This document shows positions 30,938 to 40,229 of a stretch of 64,000 nt of DNA, piece by piece; the stretch's first letter is position 1, and each line of letters starts with the position of its first letter. The notes beneath the pieces were generated by a model. That model was not told where the DNA came from. It saw only the letters and a program-made list of their open reading frames with translations, and did not search any database. Source of the DNA: Oscillospiraceae bacterium (lineage in GTDB: Bacteria > Bacillota > Clostridia > Oscillospirales > Oscillospiraceae); contig JAFQCV010000009.1 in assembly GCA_017416325.1 (NCBI GenBank), forward strand, positions 1 to 64,000. The letters run 5' to 3'. A program made the position numbers and the translations under genes.

Positions 30938-33550
30938 ATGGATATGTCAAAAAAGTGTATTCGTAAGCTGGGCATAAAAAGCATGAAAGCTTCAAAGGGC
31001 AGGAACATCATTGCTATTATTGCAATCATGCTGACCGCCATATTATTTACAACCTTTTTCACAATTTTATTTTCTATCAATGCTTCTGTGGAAGATGCGA
31101 ATTTCCGGCAAATCGGAACATATAGTCATGGTGAATTTAAGGCCCTATCACAGGAGCAGTACGACAAAATTAAGGATGATCCACACATAAAGGAATATGG
31201 CTTGCGTATCATTGTCGGAACATCAACTGAAGATCCATTCAATAAAGAGCCTGTGGAAATCAGTTATTGCGATAGAAACCAAGCCAAGTGGATGTATCTT
31301 AACCCCATTGAAGGATCGCTCCCCACTGAGGGCACGAATGAAGCTGCCACGGATACTCGTGTGCTTGAATTGCTTGGAATTAAACCTGAAGTCGGTGTGG
31401 AGTTTACCGTGCCGTTTGTTGTTGATGGCATAAATACATCTGAGACATTCACCCTCTGTGGATGGTGGGAATACAACGAGGCTGCTGCAGTAAGCCACAT
31501 TCTTGTTTCCCATGGCTATACCGAGGAGATTTTTGCAAAGCTCAATACACAGGGGATAGACGGCATAACCGGGAAATGGAATATGGGTGTCATGTTGGAT
31601 AGTTCGCTGCACATTTCAAGTGATATGTATTCCATCCTTGCAAATCACGGATATGAGTATGGGAACGGCGCACCGGACAATAGCATTTCCGTCGGTGTGA
31701 ATTGGGGCTATACAGGCGCACAATTAGCAAGTAGCTTTGATCTGTCAACAGCACTTGCTATTGTAGTGTTGCTGCTTTTAATCTTTCTTACAGGTTTTCT
31801 TATTATCTACAATGTGTTTCAAATCTCGGTTACAGGCGATATTCGCTTATACGGCTTGCTAAAGACCATCGGCACCTCGGAAAAACAGATACGGTACATC
31901 ATTCGTATTCAGGCCATTTTGCTATCGCTTGCTGGCATACCTCTGGGATTGCTATGTGGGTGGGTCGTTGGTGTTCGGCTCACGCCAGCAATTATTCAGC
32001 AGCTTAACGGAATACAGGCTAGTACGATTTCAGCAAGTCCATTCATTTTCATTGGAGCAGCGCTGGTTTCGCTTGTTACTGTCTTTATTTCTTGCAGTAA
32101 ACCGGGGAAAACCGCAGCCCAGGTTTCGCCCGTGGAGGCAGTACGATATACAGAGGTTACAACTTCTGCAAAAAAGCTGCGGGATACACACTCCGGCACA
32201 TCTATCCCCCAAATGGCACTTGCTAATCTTGGACGAAACCGCAGCCGAACTATAATAACATTCATTTCTCTCTCCTTGGCAGTTGTCCTATTAAATCTCA
32301 CATTTACATTTACAAGTGGTTTTGATATGGATAAATACCTCAACACAGTTGTTTCTGATTATGTAGTTGCTGACGATAGCTATTTCGACATCCCAGCTCG
32401 TGAATGGCAACCTATGGAGGAACAATTTATTGCTCAAATCAACCAACAGAACGGTGTAGTTGACGGTGGCAAAATATATGGCCTAACCGAAAACAATGCT
32501 CTGGATTTCGTTACAGTGGAATATTACCGAAAGGGTCTAAGCGATACAAGTTCGGCATCTGCAGTCAATATTTGGTTGCAAAACTGCGATAAGTTAAATG
32601 GCTTAATCGGCAGAGAAACACATCTTTTGGGGTTTGACGACTTTGGTCTCTCAAAACTGACGGTACTGGAGGGAGATCTGACAAAGCTGAACGATTCGGA
32701 CAAACGCTATATTGCGGCTGTATATCGTGCGGACGACTATGGTAACCCCATGATGGATACGCATTGGGCAAAGGTGGGAGATACAATAACGATCCGCCAT
32801 GTCGAGCATTGGCAATACTATGATTGGTTCAGCGGTCAGCCTATTGCAAATGGAGCTGGTAACAACGCTGGGTATAAAAAGGCTGCAATCTATCGTGATG
32901 TAGAATATGAAGTCGCAGCACTTGTTATAGTTCCTCATGCGCTTGGTTATCGCTACTATGGCCCAGATCCGTGGGTGTTAAGCTCGGAGGCCTTTATTGA
33001 AGATACCAATACAAGTAGTGTAATGCTGTATGCTTTTGATACAACCGACGAGGCTAATGACGAGATAGGTACACTTTTGAAAAATCAGAAAGAATACGGA
33101 TATGAAAGTAAAACAGATTTGGCAGAGAGCTTCTATTCGCTTCGTGATATGTTTACAGCGCTTGGTGGAGTCCTTTGTGTTATCATTGGCTTTGTGGGGA
33201 TGCTTAATTTCCTCAATGCCATACTAACGGGTATTTTTGCTCGCAAACGGGAATTTGCAGTTTTACAAGCAATCGGCATGACAGGGTATCAGCTGAAAGC
33301 AATGTTGGTGTGGGAAGGACTATTTCAAACACTTGGTTCCTTGCTGTTTTCAACGGTGTTATGTCTCATCACTGCCCCTATCTTAAAAGTTGCACTGGAA
33401 GCGATGTTTTGGTTTTTCAGTTATAAGTTTTCACTCACCCCTGTGATAATTGCGTTGCCCGGATTTGCGATATTGGGCACAGTTCTCCCGCTTGCTGCTT
33501 ACCATATTGTTGCTCGAAAATCTATTGTAGACCGCCTCCGGGAAAGATAA
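30938..33550 (+). CDS. FtsX-family ABC transporter permease (Bce/MacB-like)
   Basis: An 870-residue permease with an N-terminal membrane helix (~22-46), an extracellular domain of ~200 residues, an FtsX membrane triplet (~265-405), a second helix with large extracellular domain (~430-730) and a final FtsX triplet (~735-860). Two large external domains and two FtsX units suit peptide-antibiotic resistance or export. Forms an operon with the two-component system, implying flux sensing. Confidence 0.88.
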   Translation: MDMSKKCIRKLGIKSMKASKGRNIIAIIAIMLTAILFTTFFTILFSINASVEDANFRQIGTYSHGEFKALSQEQYDKIKDDPHIKEYGLRIIVGTSTEDPFNKEPVEISYCDRNQAKWMYLNPIEGSLPTEGTNEAATDTRVLELLGIKPEVGVEFTVPFVVDGINTSETFTLCGWWEYNEAAAVSHILVSHGYTEEIFAKLNTQGIDGITGKWNMGVMLDSSLHISSDMYSILANHGYEYGNGAPDNSISVGVNWGYTGAQLASSFDLSTALAIVVLLLLIFLTGFLIIYNVFQISVTGDIRLYGLLKTIGTSEKQIRYIIRIQAILLSLAGIPLGLLCGWVVGVRLTPAIIQQLNGIQASTISASPFIFIGAALVSLVTVFISCSKPGKTAAQVSPVEAVRYTEVTTSAKKLRDTHSGTSIPQMALANLGRNRSRTIITFISLSLAVVLLNLTFTFTSGFDMDKYLNTVVSDYVVADDSYFDIPAREWQPMEEQFIAQINQQNGVVDGGKIYGLTENNALDFVTVEYYRKGLSDTSSASAVNIWLQNCDKLNGLIGRETHLLGFDDFGLSKLTVLEGDLTKLNDSDKRYIAAVYRADDYGNPMMDTHWAKVGDTITIRHVEHWQYYDWFSGQPIANGAGNNAGYKKAAIYRDVEYEVAALVIVPHALGYRYYGPDPWVLSSEAFIEDTNTSSVMLYAFDTTDEANDEIGTLLKNQKEYGYESKTDLAESFYSLRDMFTALGGVLCVIIGFVGMLNFLNAILTGIFARKREFAVLQAIGMTGYQLKAMLVWEGLFQTLGSLLFSTVLCLITAPILKVALEAMFWFFSYKFSLTPVIIALPGFAILGTVLPLAAYHIVARKSIVDRLRER

Positions 33551-33618
33551 GTTAAGTTCAGATCCAATTATGCTTCTATACTACAAATTGCAAACCTTTT
33601 TATTGGTTATTATCTTTA

Positions 33619-33686
33619 CCACTTACGCCACTATGACTTCCACCTACGCCAAACGAATTGAAAAGTATAAGTAGACTTGATAATAT
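33619..33686 (+). promoter_or_regulatory. LytTR-type direct repeat and promoter (site E)
   Basis: CCACTTACGCCA (33619-33630) and CCACCTACGCCA (33640-33651), 21 bases apart; TTGAAA (33658-33663), 17 bases, TAATAT (33681-33686). Head of the 33722-38028 gene run. No terminator hairpin precedes this copy. Confidence 0.75.
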
Positions 33687-33721
33687 TGACATACTCATCA
33701 CAAACCAGGAAGTGATTGCAA

Positions 33722-34159
33722 ATGTCCCGAAAGAAGGGTGTTTTGTTGATACTATTAATCTGTATGATTATTGCTATTGCAGTATCTGTACTCGTTAGCA
33801 TCAATCAAAGACATGCCGATAGGGTTATAGCTTCGTTTGTGGCAGCAATGGAAAATGCCAAGGTTTCATTTTCCAACTACCAAGAAACAGGAAGTGATTT
33901 CTCTTACCAAAAGGGAGTTGCTGCCATAAATGATGCTGTTCAAATTATTCTTACCGAAGGAGAACGCTTAGATATTTACCAAGAACGGCAGACTCTCATG
34001 GCAAGCTGCAGAATCTTATCTTTACACCCTAGTTCCATTGACGATAATATTCCGATGCTCTTATCTGCACTGGATCGGATCATCAATGACCCACAAAAAA
34101 GAGTTTCTTATGGCGAGTTGTTGGATTTCTATAATGTCTGCAATCATACTGCAGGCTAA
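33722..34159 (+). CDS. Unrecognised membrane-anchored protein
   Basis: A 145-residue protein with one N-terminal transmembrane helix (~7-27, LLILLICMIIAIAVSVLVS) and an external helical domain (HADRVIASFVAAMENAKVSF ... DPQKRVSYGELLDFYNVC). ATG at 33722 after AGGAAGTG. First gene downstream of LytTR site E. No family recognised. Confidence 0.65.
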   Translation: MSRKKGVLLILLICMIIAIAVSVLVSINQRHADRVIASFVAAMENAKVSFSNYQETGSDFSYQKGVAAINDAVQIILTEGERLDIYQERQTLMASCRILSLHPSSIDDNIPMLLSALDRIINDPQKRVSYGELLDFYNVCNHTAG

Positions 34160-34184
34160 CTATGTCGAACACGGAGTATTATCT

Positions 34185-34343
34185 ATGAAGTCATTCTTAA
34201 AGAGCCCCATATGCACAATTATACTGTGTGTGGCGCTTCTCATTTCAGTGTTATGTTTTGGTATTGGGTGTTATCTTGAAGGCGCGGCATTTATTCTTGC
34301 CGCTGTTGTGATAATCTATTTATTGCTTAGGTACATCAAGTAG
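34185..34343 (+). CDS. Small two-helix membrane peptide
   Basis: A 52-residue protein, almost wholly hydrophobic (CTIILCVALLISVLCFGIGC and EGAAFILAAVVIIYLLLRYI), N-terminal MKSFLKSP. GGAG lies ten bases upstream of the ATG at 34185. Its function is unknown; size and position make it a candidate membrane component of the LytTR-controlled operon. Confidence 0.55.
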   Translation: MKSFLKSPICTIILCVALLISVLCFGIGCYLEGAAFILAAVVIIYLLLRYIK

Positions 34344-34359
34344 AAAGGTGGCATTATCA

Positions 34360-34716
34360 TTGAAAAGGTGGAATGCAATTATGGCAAACGTCGGCTTTAA
34401 AGATATTGCCAAAAAGGTAGTTAGCATACTGGCTATGCTTGCAATACTAATTGTTTCCGCAAAAGCGCTCCCTACTGGGAATGTGGTTCTTTTAGGGATC
34501 GCTGCAGTTGTGCTACATACGATCAGAAATTACAAGTATACCGGCTGGATCTCCGCTACCGCCTGCCCTGTCCTGTATGCTCTCTCTGCAGCAATAGATA
34601 CTCCAGAAGCAGGAAATCTGTATGTGTATTACTTTTTCAGTTATGTTGTAGTTATTATGATTTGTTGCATAGTGGAGGAACATCGTATATTGTCAAACAA
34701 ATCATATACTGAATAG
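34360..34716 (+). CDS. Small polytopic membrane protein
   Basis: A 118-residue protein with three to four hydrophobic segments (~18-38, ~43-55, ~65-82, ~92-108). The TTG at 34360 is preferred because AAAGGTGG sits seven bases upstream; a GTG at 34348 lies inside that site. No family recognised. Confidence 0.6.
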   Translation: MKRWNAIMANVGFKDIAKKVVSILAMLAILIVSAKALPTGNVVLLGIAAVVLHTIRNYKYTGWISATACPVLYALSAAIDTPEAGNLYVYYFFSYVVVIMICCIVEEHRILSNKSYTE

Positions 34717-34727
34717 GAGGAAGAATT

Positions 34728-35207
34728 ATGTACATGTCAATTAGAAAACTACTTTGTGTTGTACTTGGTGTCGCATTTCTGTTTTGCCTTACAGGTTGTA
34801 ATCAAAAGGTCTCGGAAGAACATCATACTGGCTTCACGGAAAACGGTGCCATAGAGATAGAAGGCATCTCTGTTTCCGCTTCAATGATTAAAGCAAATTC
34901 AGGCAAAACTGTGATCGACATAAATTGGCACAATGATACGGATTATTCTGTTATGTACGGAGAAATGTACTGGATTCAACGATTGGTAAATGAAGAATGG
35001 GTAGACTGCGCCATCAGTGAACCCATATTTGCAACAATCGCATTTGAATTACCCTCCAAGGAATATAGCTACAAGTCATACTCTATTAGTGATCTGTACG
35101 ATGTTAGCCAACCCGGAACATACAGATTCTTATCGACTTGTACGGTGAATATGGGTGAAGAAAAAAGCAAAACCTGTGCAGTATCCTGCGAGTTTGTAAT
35201 TGAGTAA
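34728..35207 (+). CDS. Lipoprotein with Ig-like domain
   Basis: A 159-residue lipoprotein: signal peptide and lipobox FCLTGCNQ (Cys ~25), then a beta-sandwich-like domain (GISVSASMIKANSGKTVIDINWHNDTDYSVMYGEMYWIQRLVN) ending with CTVNMGEEKSKTCAVSCEF. The layout resembles small Ig-like surface lipoproteins of Clostridia. Same operon as neighbours. Confidence 0.7.
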   Translation: MYMSIRKLLCVVLGVAFLFCLTGCNQKVSEEHHTGFTENGAIEIEGISVSASMIKANSGKTVIDINWHNDTDYSVMYGEMYWIQRLVNEEWVDCAISEPIFATIAFELPSKEYSYKSYSISDLYDVSQPGTYRFLSTCTVNMGEEKSKTCAVSCEFVIE

Positions 35208-35224
35208 CGAAATAGGAGAATGTG

Positions 35225-36067
35225 ATGATAAACTGGAAAACACTTAAAAAGATTGATGCTCATATTCACATTCTCCCGGATGAGGTTCACGAAGCAAACC
35301 CCGGCTCTGAGGATGCGTGGCTTGTTACTGGCCTTCACCAGTATGCAACAATGATGGATAACCTCGGAATTGAAAAGGCCGTCATAATGCCTCTCAACGA
35401 CCCCTGGCTCATGTCAATGGAGTTTACCGTCGATGCAGTGCATAGAAATCTCTACGATATGAAGCAGCAGTACACTGGCAGCTTCTATGCGTTTGCAGAC
35501 ATTGACACACGCAACGATCCTGCTACATCCGTTCAAGCAATTCGACGAGCCATAGAAGAATATCATTTGGATGGCATCAAAATCCACCCCAATAATAACG
35601 GTGTGACGCTGGATTCAGACTATTACAATGAGATATTCGCATACGCCCAGGAAAACAATATACCGGTTGCCATTCACTGTTATCCAAATTCAGAGGATGA
35701 TTTCTGTACAGCTAAACATATTGTCAGCATTATGGAACAATACCCGAAGCTGACTGTGATCGTATCGCACATGGGTGCTTTCCAATGGGAACAGTTGCTT
35801 CCTACTAAGGCCTATGCTGACCTTTCTGCCATTCTACCGGCTTATGTTCGTGAATACGGCATTCAGAAAACCAATGAGATTCTGCGTCACTTTGGACCGG
35901 AGAGATTGATTTTTGCAACTGATTATCCGGACAGCCGCATCCTGCAGCCGTGTGAAATATACGAATCTTATTTTACGATCCTTGACCAAATGGATTTTAC
36001 GCAGGCTGAGGCTGAGCGAATTGCTTATGAAAACATGTCCAGAATACTGAATGAAGAACCGCAATGA
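35225..36067 (+). CDS. Amidohydrolase-2-family TIM-barrel hydrolase
   Basis: A 280-residue enzyme: KIDAHIHILPD (HxH metal ligands ~11-13), DGIKIHPNN, IPVAIHCYPNSE, VIVSHMGAFQWE and FATDYPDSRIL (final Asp), i.e. the complete metal site of the superfamily with close resemblance to decarboxylase-like members. Substrate unknown. ATG at 35225 has AGGAGA eight bases upstream. It is odd to find such a metabolic enzyme among envelope proteins. Confidence 0.82.
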   Translation: MINWKTLKKIDAHIHILPDEVHEANPGSEDAWLVTGLHQYATMMDNLGIEKAVIMPLNDPWLMSMEFTVDAVHRNLYDMKQQYTGSFYAFADIDTRNDPATSVQAIRRAIEEYHLDGIKIHPNNNGVTLDSDYYNEIFAYAQENNIPVAIHCYPNSEDDFCTAKHIVSIMEQYPKLTVIVSHMGAFQWEQLLPTKAYADLSAILPAYVREYGIQKTNEILRHFGPERLIFATDYPDSRILQPCEIYESYFTILDQMDFTQAEAERIAYENMSRILNEEPQ

Positions 36068-36091
36068 AAAAATATCAAGGAAGTGAGTGTA

Positions 36092-36667
36092 ATGAAAAAA
36101 GGTAAGTATCTTCGGGGGGACCAAAAGAAAAGTGATCTCCGTTTTTTTGTTTCTTTAATCACATCCTTGCTTCTCTTTCTAGTTGTATTTCAACCCGTAA
36201 AAGTACAAGGCTCGTCAATGGAAACTACACTTATTGATGGAGACTTATTGTTGATGGAGCGCAGCTGGCTTGTAGAAAACTATCATCCAGGCGACATTGT
36301 AATAGCTTCAAAACCCAATTATAAAGGCGGAGAAAGTATTGTAAAGAGAATAATTGCTTTTGAAGGTCAAGTGGTCGATATCAATGATGAGACGGGAACG
36401 GTTTATGTGGACGGTGTTGAACTGGCTGAACCGTATATATCGTCTATTACCTATAAAAAGGGAGATATTGCTTTTCCTTGTGTTGTCGCTGATGACTGTT
36501 ATTTTGTTCTAGGAGATAACCGTGATGAATCATTAGACAGTAGATATACTGTAATCGGGCAAATCCATATTAGTGAAATTCAGGGGAAAGTAATTTGTCT
36601 TGTTGTTCCCGGCACCAATGACGGCGAATTTGCATTTGAAATGGGTAGAATTGGAAGCATCGACTAA
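36092..36667 (+). CDS. lepB: Signal peptidase I
   Basis: A 191-residue type I signal peptidase: membrane helix ~17-33, box B QGSSMETTL with nucleophile Ser42, box D GGESIVKRIIAFEG with general-base Lys85, and box E VLGDNRDESLDSR. All catalytic residues are present. The ATG at 36092 follows AAGGAAGTG. A dedicated peptidase beside lipoproteins and a peptide-sensing system could process a secreted signal. Confidence 0.9.
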   Translation: MKKGKYLRGDQKKSDLRFFVSLITSLLLFLVVFQPVKVQGSSMETTLIDGDLLLMERSWLVENYHPGDIVIASKPNYKGGESIVKRIIAFEGQVVDINDETGTVYVDGVELAEPYISSITYKKGDIAFPCVVADDCYFVLGDNRDESLDSRYTVIGQIHISEIQGKVICLVVPGTNDGEFAFEMGRIGSID

Positions 36668-36688
36668 CTGAAAGAATAGGTTGAATTT

Positions 36689-37201
36689 ATGTGGATTAAA
36701 GATTTTGTAAGAACGCATCCCGATGTGATTGTCCGAGGTTCTGTCCCTTATAGTGAAATCGTAGAACGCCTTAAAGAACAATATGACGCTGTTGAAATCC
36801 CGCTGGCTGAAGTTCCTTCTATGCGGATGCACCGCTATAATGCGATCAATCTTCCTGCTAACGAGGCACTGCGGCTTGCAGAGGAACAACTAAAGTTTAG
36901 CGCAATCAAAATACCCATTACTGACAAATCAAGCCTATACACAGCAAAAGACTATGTATCTGTTGTGGGTATGGATGGGAAAGAATTTATCTATCTCGTT
37001 TACGAAGATCAGTTACGCTACCATTATTCCAACAGCAATAGACTTTTCTTGGAAGTCGCTGTCTCTAGTGGTGTACCGGAGGCAGACATCGAAAATGAAA
37101 CAGAGAACTACTTAGACTATCTTTTCTATATCAAGTGTTACCTAGCACATACGCATCCCGATTTATCCGAGCTTTTTCCAGATTCAAAGGAGGAATTGTA
37201 A
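36689..37201 (+). CDS. Unrecognised cytoplasmic protein
   Basis: A 170-residue soluble protein without signal or membrane helix (WIKDFVRTHPDVIVRGSVPYSEIVERLKEQ..., YHYSNSNRLFLEVAVSSGVPEADIENETENYLDYLFYIKCYLA). Its stop shares a base with the next start (TAATG). No family recognised. Confidence 0.65.
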   Translation: MWIKDFVRTHPDVIVRGSVPYSEIVERLKEQYDAVEIPLAEVPSMRMHRYNAINLPANEALRLAEEQLKFSAIKIPITDKSSLYTAKDYVSVVGMDGKEFIYLVYEDQLRYHYSNSNRLFLEVAVSSGVPEADIENETENYLDYLFYIKCYLAHTHPDLSELFPDSKEEL

Positions 37202-38028
37202 TGAAACGGATCATATCAATATTATTGCTTGTGGTGTTGCTGTTAACAGGCTGTGCGCAGGCGAAAGAACCGGAAGTAGTCAATACCATTAGCACAGATC
37301 GAATGACTTACTATGAGCTGAGCGATGGCACTTGGCAAGCTGATGGGAGGATCTACAAGTATCGTCTTGAAATCCCTGGGCAGTTACCCAACTCCATTGA
37401 AGAATCGACTTTTGTTTATTTGACCAATCTTGAAAATATCACTTTCGACCAAGCATGGAAGGCCGCTGGTTTTAGCAGCCAAACAAGCGATTATTATTCA
37501 GAAGAAGATGCTGTTCTTGTTGAATGGAGAATCCGTAGTGCCAGTGCTATTGGTGAGGACAAGGCTGTGGTTGCAAAACCCGACAACAAACTGGATGCTG
37601 CAATTTCTGATGCTATTCTAACCCATAATAACGATAAGTTCCCGGATGGGATGCTTGTCACGGAAAGTCACATTTTCCTTGCAGACGATCCTGCTGAAAA
37701 CAACCAAGAAAGAACAGTCCTTGTTTACTATCTGAATCTCCAATTTAATGTTGATTATGGCCATCCGGAAGAACACAAAGGCATCTTTGAATACGCCTTC
37801 ATTACCTTTACTGTTGGTGAAAATGGTGAATATATCCTTAGAGACTACAAAGAACCCAGGCTTAGCAGTGACTACGATCAGGAACTTTTTGCAAAGTATG
37901 CACCCGTGATCGAAACTGCAGCAGAGCACGAGGAAGAATATGCCATGCAGTTGCTCACAAGTTGCTGGAAAATCGCTGTAGAGTATGTAGAAAACAAAGA
38001 AGCAGCCACCTTTGCACAAGCTGGCTGA
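37201..38028 (+). CDS. Predicted lipoprotein
   Basis: A 275-residue lipoprotein with lipobox LLTGCAQA (Cys ~18); the mature part is mixed alpha/beta, with a cluster YYLNLQFNVDYGHPEEHKGIFEYAF. GGAGG lies upstream of the ATG. Last gene of the run begun at site E; terminator at 38051. No family recognised. Confidence 0.72.
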   Translation: MKRIISILLLVVLLLTGCAQAKEPEVVNTISTDRMTYYELSDGTWQADGRIYKYRLEIPGQLPNSIEESTFVYLTNLENITFDQAWKAAGFSSQTSDYYSEEDAVLVEWRIRSASAIGEDKAVVAKPDNKLDAAISDAILTHNNDKFPDGMLVTESHIFLADDPAENNQERTVLVYYLNLQFNVDYGHPEEHKGIFEYAFITFTVGENGEYILRDYKEPRLSSDYDQELFAKYAPVIETAAEHEEEYAMQLLTSCWKIAVEYVENKEAATFAQAG

Positions 38029-38050
38029 GAACTCTAAAAAGAAACCAATA

Positions 38051-38150
38051 ATGCGTCCCCCATACATAGGGGACGCATTTCCATTTCAATCTAGTGGAAT
38101 TGAGCAAAAAGCAAGAAGTGCGCCCATGTAGGACGCACCCCTTTGGCGGT
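38051..38150. terminator. Pair of convergent terminators
   Basis: ATGCGTCCCC/GGGGACGCAT with TTTCC (38051-38080) ends the plus-strand operon; GTGCGCCCATG.../...GGACGCACC (38115-38140) followed on the minus strand by TTCTTGCTTTTTG ends the minus-strand anti-sigma gene. Confidence 0.7.
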
Positions 38151-38154
38151 GTTT

Positions 38155-39474
38155 TTAGCTGTGATTTGCTGTCTGCATTTCAAAATAGGTGTCAATGTCG
38201 GTCATTGGAACTGCACAAACATATGTCTTAGCATAAGTCTCATTACCATTCGGTGCCGGTTCCAGCCGCTTATAGAAGGCATAGAAAGGTACACACAGTC
38301 GAGCACCTTCGCTACTGTCTATATTCATAACATACTCAAAACCTACATAGTCATATTCTGAAAAATCTACTTTTTCTTGATTTTGCATACAAAGGCTGCA
38401 ACTATGACCACCAAAGACATAACCCTTCTTCAGCATTTCCTCTGCCTGCTCCAGTGTCAACATGGGTTCCTCACGAATTTGGGTTAACCGATCTTCTACC
38501 GGAACACGGTATTGTACATAACTGACCAAATCCGCTTTGATGCCCTTGCCATCGTCATTCTGGCAATGCGAGAATTCAATATGAATGTAGTCCGACAAAG
38601 GAATCTCTCCGATTGCGACATTCGGCTCACTTTCCCGGTTATACAGGAAAATAGAAATGCGGTTGATGCCGTTTGCAGTGGTTTCGTGATAAGATTTTAT
38701 GACAGCTATATCTTTGAAGTTTGTATCAAATGCAGTGTTAATGATTTGTGCCGTAGGTGCAAATTGCTCCAGGATATCACCATCGGCCATGAGGGGATCG
38801 ATACGCACGGTTGTTCCATTAAATACAATTCCGTTTGCTCCAGTAGGCAAAACCAGAACTCTATCCATCAGATTGTTTTCTTCTGCTCTAATTACATAAT
38901 CCTCTGTTTTGGTGAACGAAGAATAGTAGAAGCTTCCTGCATAATCGTCATTCTTTTCAAATTCTCCTACCGGAATGCTTATCCCAAGTGCATTTTCAAG
39001 AGTTATATAGACCTTTTCGCTAAGCGACTGAATAGATTCTTGATTTGGTTCTTCACCTGTCGTCAGATAGTTGTAAAGGTTAATAGAGTTACCTTCCGGA
39101 ATGCTTAGCACCTTTGCCAGATAATCTTTTGGGTATGCCTCGACTGTATAGGAGTTTGTTTCATCTCTGTCAGTAAAAGATGTCAGCACACCGGCAACAT
39201 CATACGCAGAAAGAAAAGGAACATACTTATCATTATTCCCTTGAGAGGTGGGAGAAGAAGGATTGGTGAGTCCCGGAACAGTATCGTCTGGGGTGTTCGG
39301 GAAAAGATGCGGCATTGAGAAAAATGCTGTGAGTAACAGGCAGAAACATGCAGCTGATGCAACAAGTGCTTTCCAGGGAAAGTGCTTTTTGCTGCGCTGG
39401 TTTGAAATAGCTGCATCCTCGATCAGCTCGTCGCTGATCTTTCCAACGGCATTAAAGATTCTTTCGTTTTTCAT
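38155..39474 (-). CDS. Membrane anti-sigma-like protein of type III pair
   Basis: A 439-residue protein: cytoplasmic N-terminus ~1-30, one transmembrane helix (~34-56, LVASAACFCLLLTAFFSMP), a Pro/Ser/Thr linker (PNTPDDTVPGLTNPSSPTS) and a large extracellular domain ending with GHSCSLC. It overlaps the sigma gene by 4 bases. Layout matches the 42270 product (same linker style), so both are probable anti-sigma/sensor proteins. Not a zf-HC2 protein. Confidence 0.75.
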   Translation of the reverse strand: MKNERIFNAVGKISDELIEDAAISNQRSKKHFPWKALVASAACFCLLLTAFFSMPHLFPNTPDDTVPGLTNPSSPTSQGNNDKYVPFLSAYDVAGVLTSFTDRDETNSYTVEAYPKDYLAKVLSIPEGNSINLYNYLTTGEEPNQESIQSLSEKVYITLENALGISIPVGEFEKNDDYAGSFYYSSFTKTEDYVIRAEENNLMDRVLVLPTGANGIVFNGTTVRIDPLMADGDILEQFAPTAQIINTAFDTNFKDIAVIKSYHETTANGINRISIFLYNRESEPNVAIGEIPLSDYIHIEFSHCQNDDGKGIKADLVSYVQYRVPVEDRLTQIREEPMLTLEQAEEMLKKGYVFGGHSCSLCMQNQEKVDFSEYDYVGFEYVMNIDSSEGARLCVPFYAFYKRLEPAPNGNETYAKTYVCAVPMTDIDTYFEMQTANHS

Positions 39475-40031
39475 AGGGAGATCCCCTCCTTTTCAAGATG
39501 CAATTTCAGTTTAGATCTCATTCGGTGTAACAGGGACATAACTTTGCTTTCGCTCATACGATAGGCTCCTGCAAGATCTCGGATGGAATACAGATACCAA
39601 TACCGTCCAATGAAGATGTTGCGCTCTGTCCGGGGTTGGGAACGGAGAAAGGTTTCGATGGCATCCACAAGCACCATTTCGTCCGCAATCTGTTCCATAT
39701 CCGTCTGCGCCGGTACGCAACCTTCTAACTCAGACAAGGCAAGCTCCACCTGGCCCATTCCTCGTTTCTGCGCTGTCAGTAGCTTATAGCGATCAAGGGA
39801 CAGATTGCGTGTGATTTTGCCAAGATAAGTTGACAGGCGGTTTGGACGATGGGGCGGAATAGACTTCCACGCATTTAACCAAGTGTCATTCACACATTCC
39901 TCTGCATCTTCGTTATTGTAGAGAATGTTGTATGCAATTGTATAGCAGTAGTTTCCGTATGTATTAGCAGTCGCAGTAATTGCAGCTTCGTCCCGGCTCC
40001 AATACAGATTGATTATCTCATTGTCTTTCAT
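39471..40031 (-). CDS. ECF sigma factor (type III pair, copy 1)
   Basis: A 186-residue sigma factor: NLYWSRDEAAITATANTYGNYCYTIAY, EDAEECVNDTWLNAWKSIPP (region 2) and RTERNIFIGRYWYLYSIRDLAGAYRMSESKVMSLLHRMRSKL (region 4). The ATG at 40031 is preferred (AGGAGG nine bases upstream); an ATG at 40034 is just too close. Its paralogue is the 41716 gene. Confidence 0.9.
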   Translation of the reverse strand: MKDNEIINLYWSRDEAAITATANTYGNYCYTIAYNILYNNEDAEECVNDTWLNAWKSIPPHRPNRLSTYLGKITRNLSLDRYKLLTAQKRGMGQVELALSELEGCVPAQTDMEQIADEMVLVDAIETFLRSQPRTERNIFIGRYWYLYSIRDLAGAYRMSESKVMSLLHRMRSKLKLHLEKEGISL

Positions 40032-40124
40032 CATGTCCTCCTTTCCTTGCTGCGTAAAGGCCTTTCACCTATATACACGACAAATAATCTCTTTCCTTGC
40101 ATCTGAAAGGAATTTCGCAAAAAT

Positions 40125-40187
40125 AATATACCATACTGACCTAGAAAACGGAAACTTAAAAATGCGCCCCCATAAGTGGGGACGCAT
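40125..40187 (-). promoter_or_regulatory. Terminator of the 40230 gene and promoter of the 40031 sigma gene
   Basis: On the minus strand a hairpin ATGCGTCCCC/GGGGGCGCAT with TTTTTA (40187-40162), then TTTCCG (40154-40149), 18 bases, TATATT (40130-40125). The same TTTCCG-N17/18 arrangement appears in both promoters of the 41.5-kb divergent region. Confidence 0.6.
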
Positions 40188-40229
40188 TTCTGTTGGTGAT
40201 ATTGCGTTTTCAAATTAGTGTTAGTCGGA

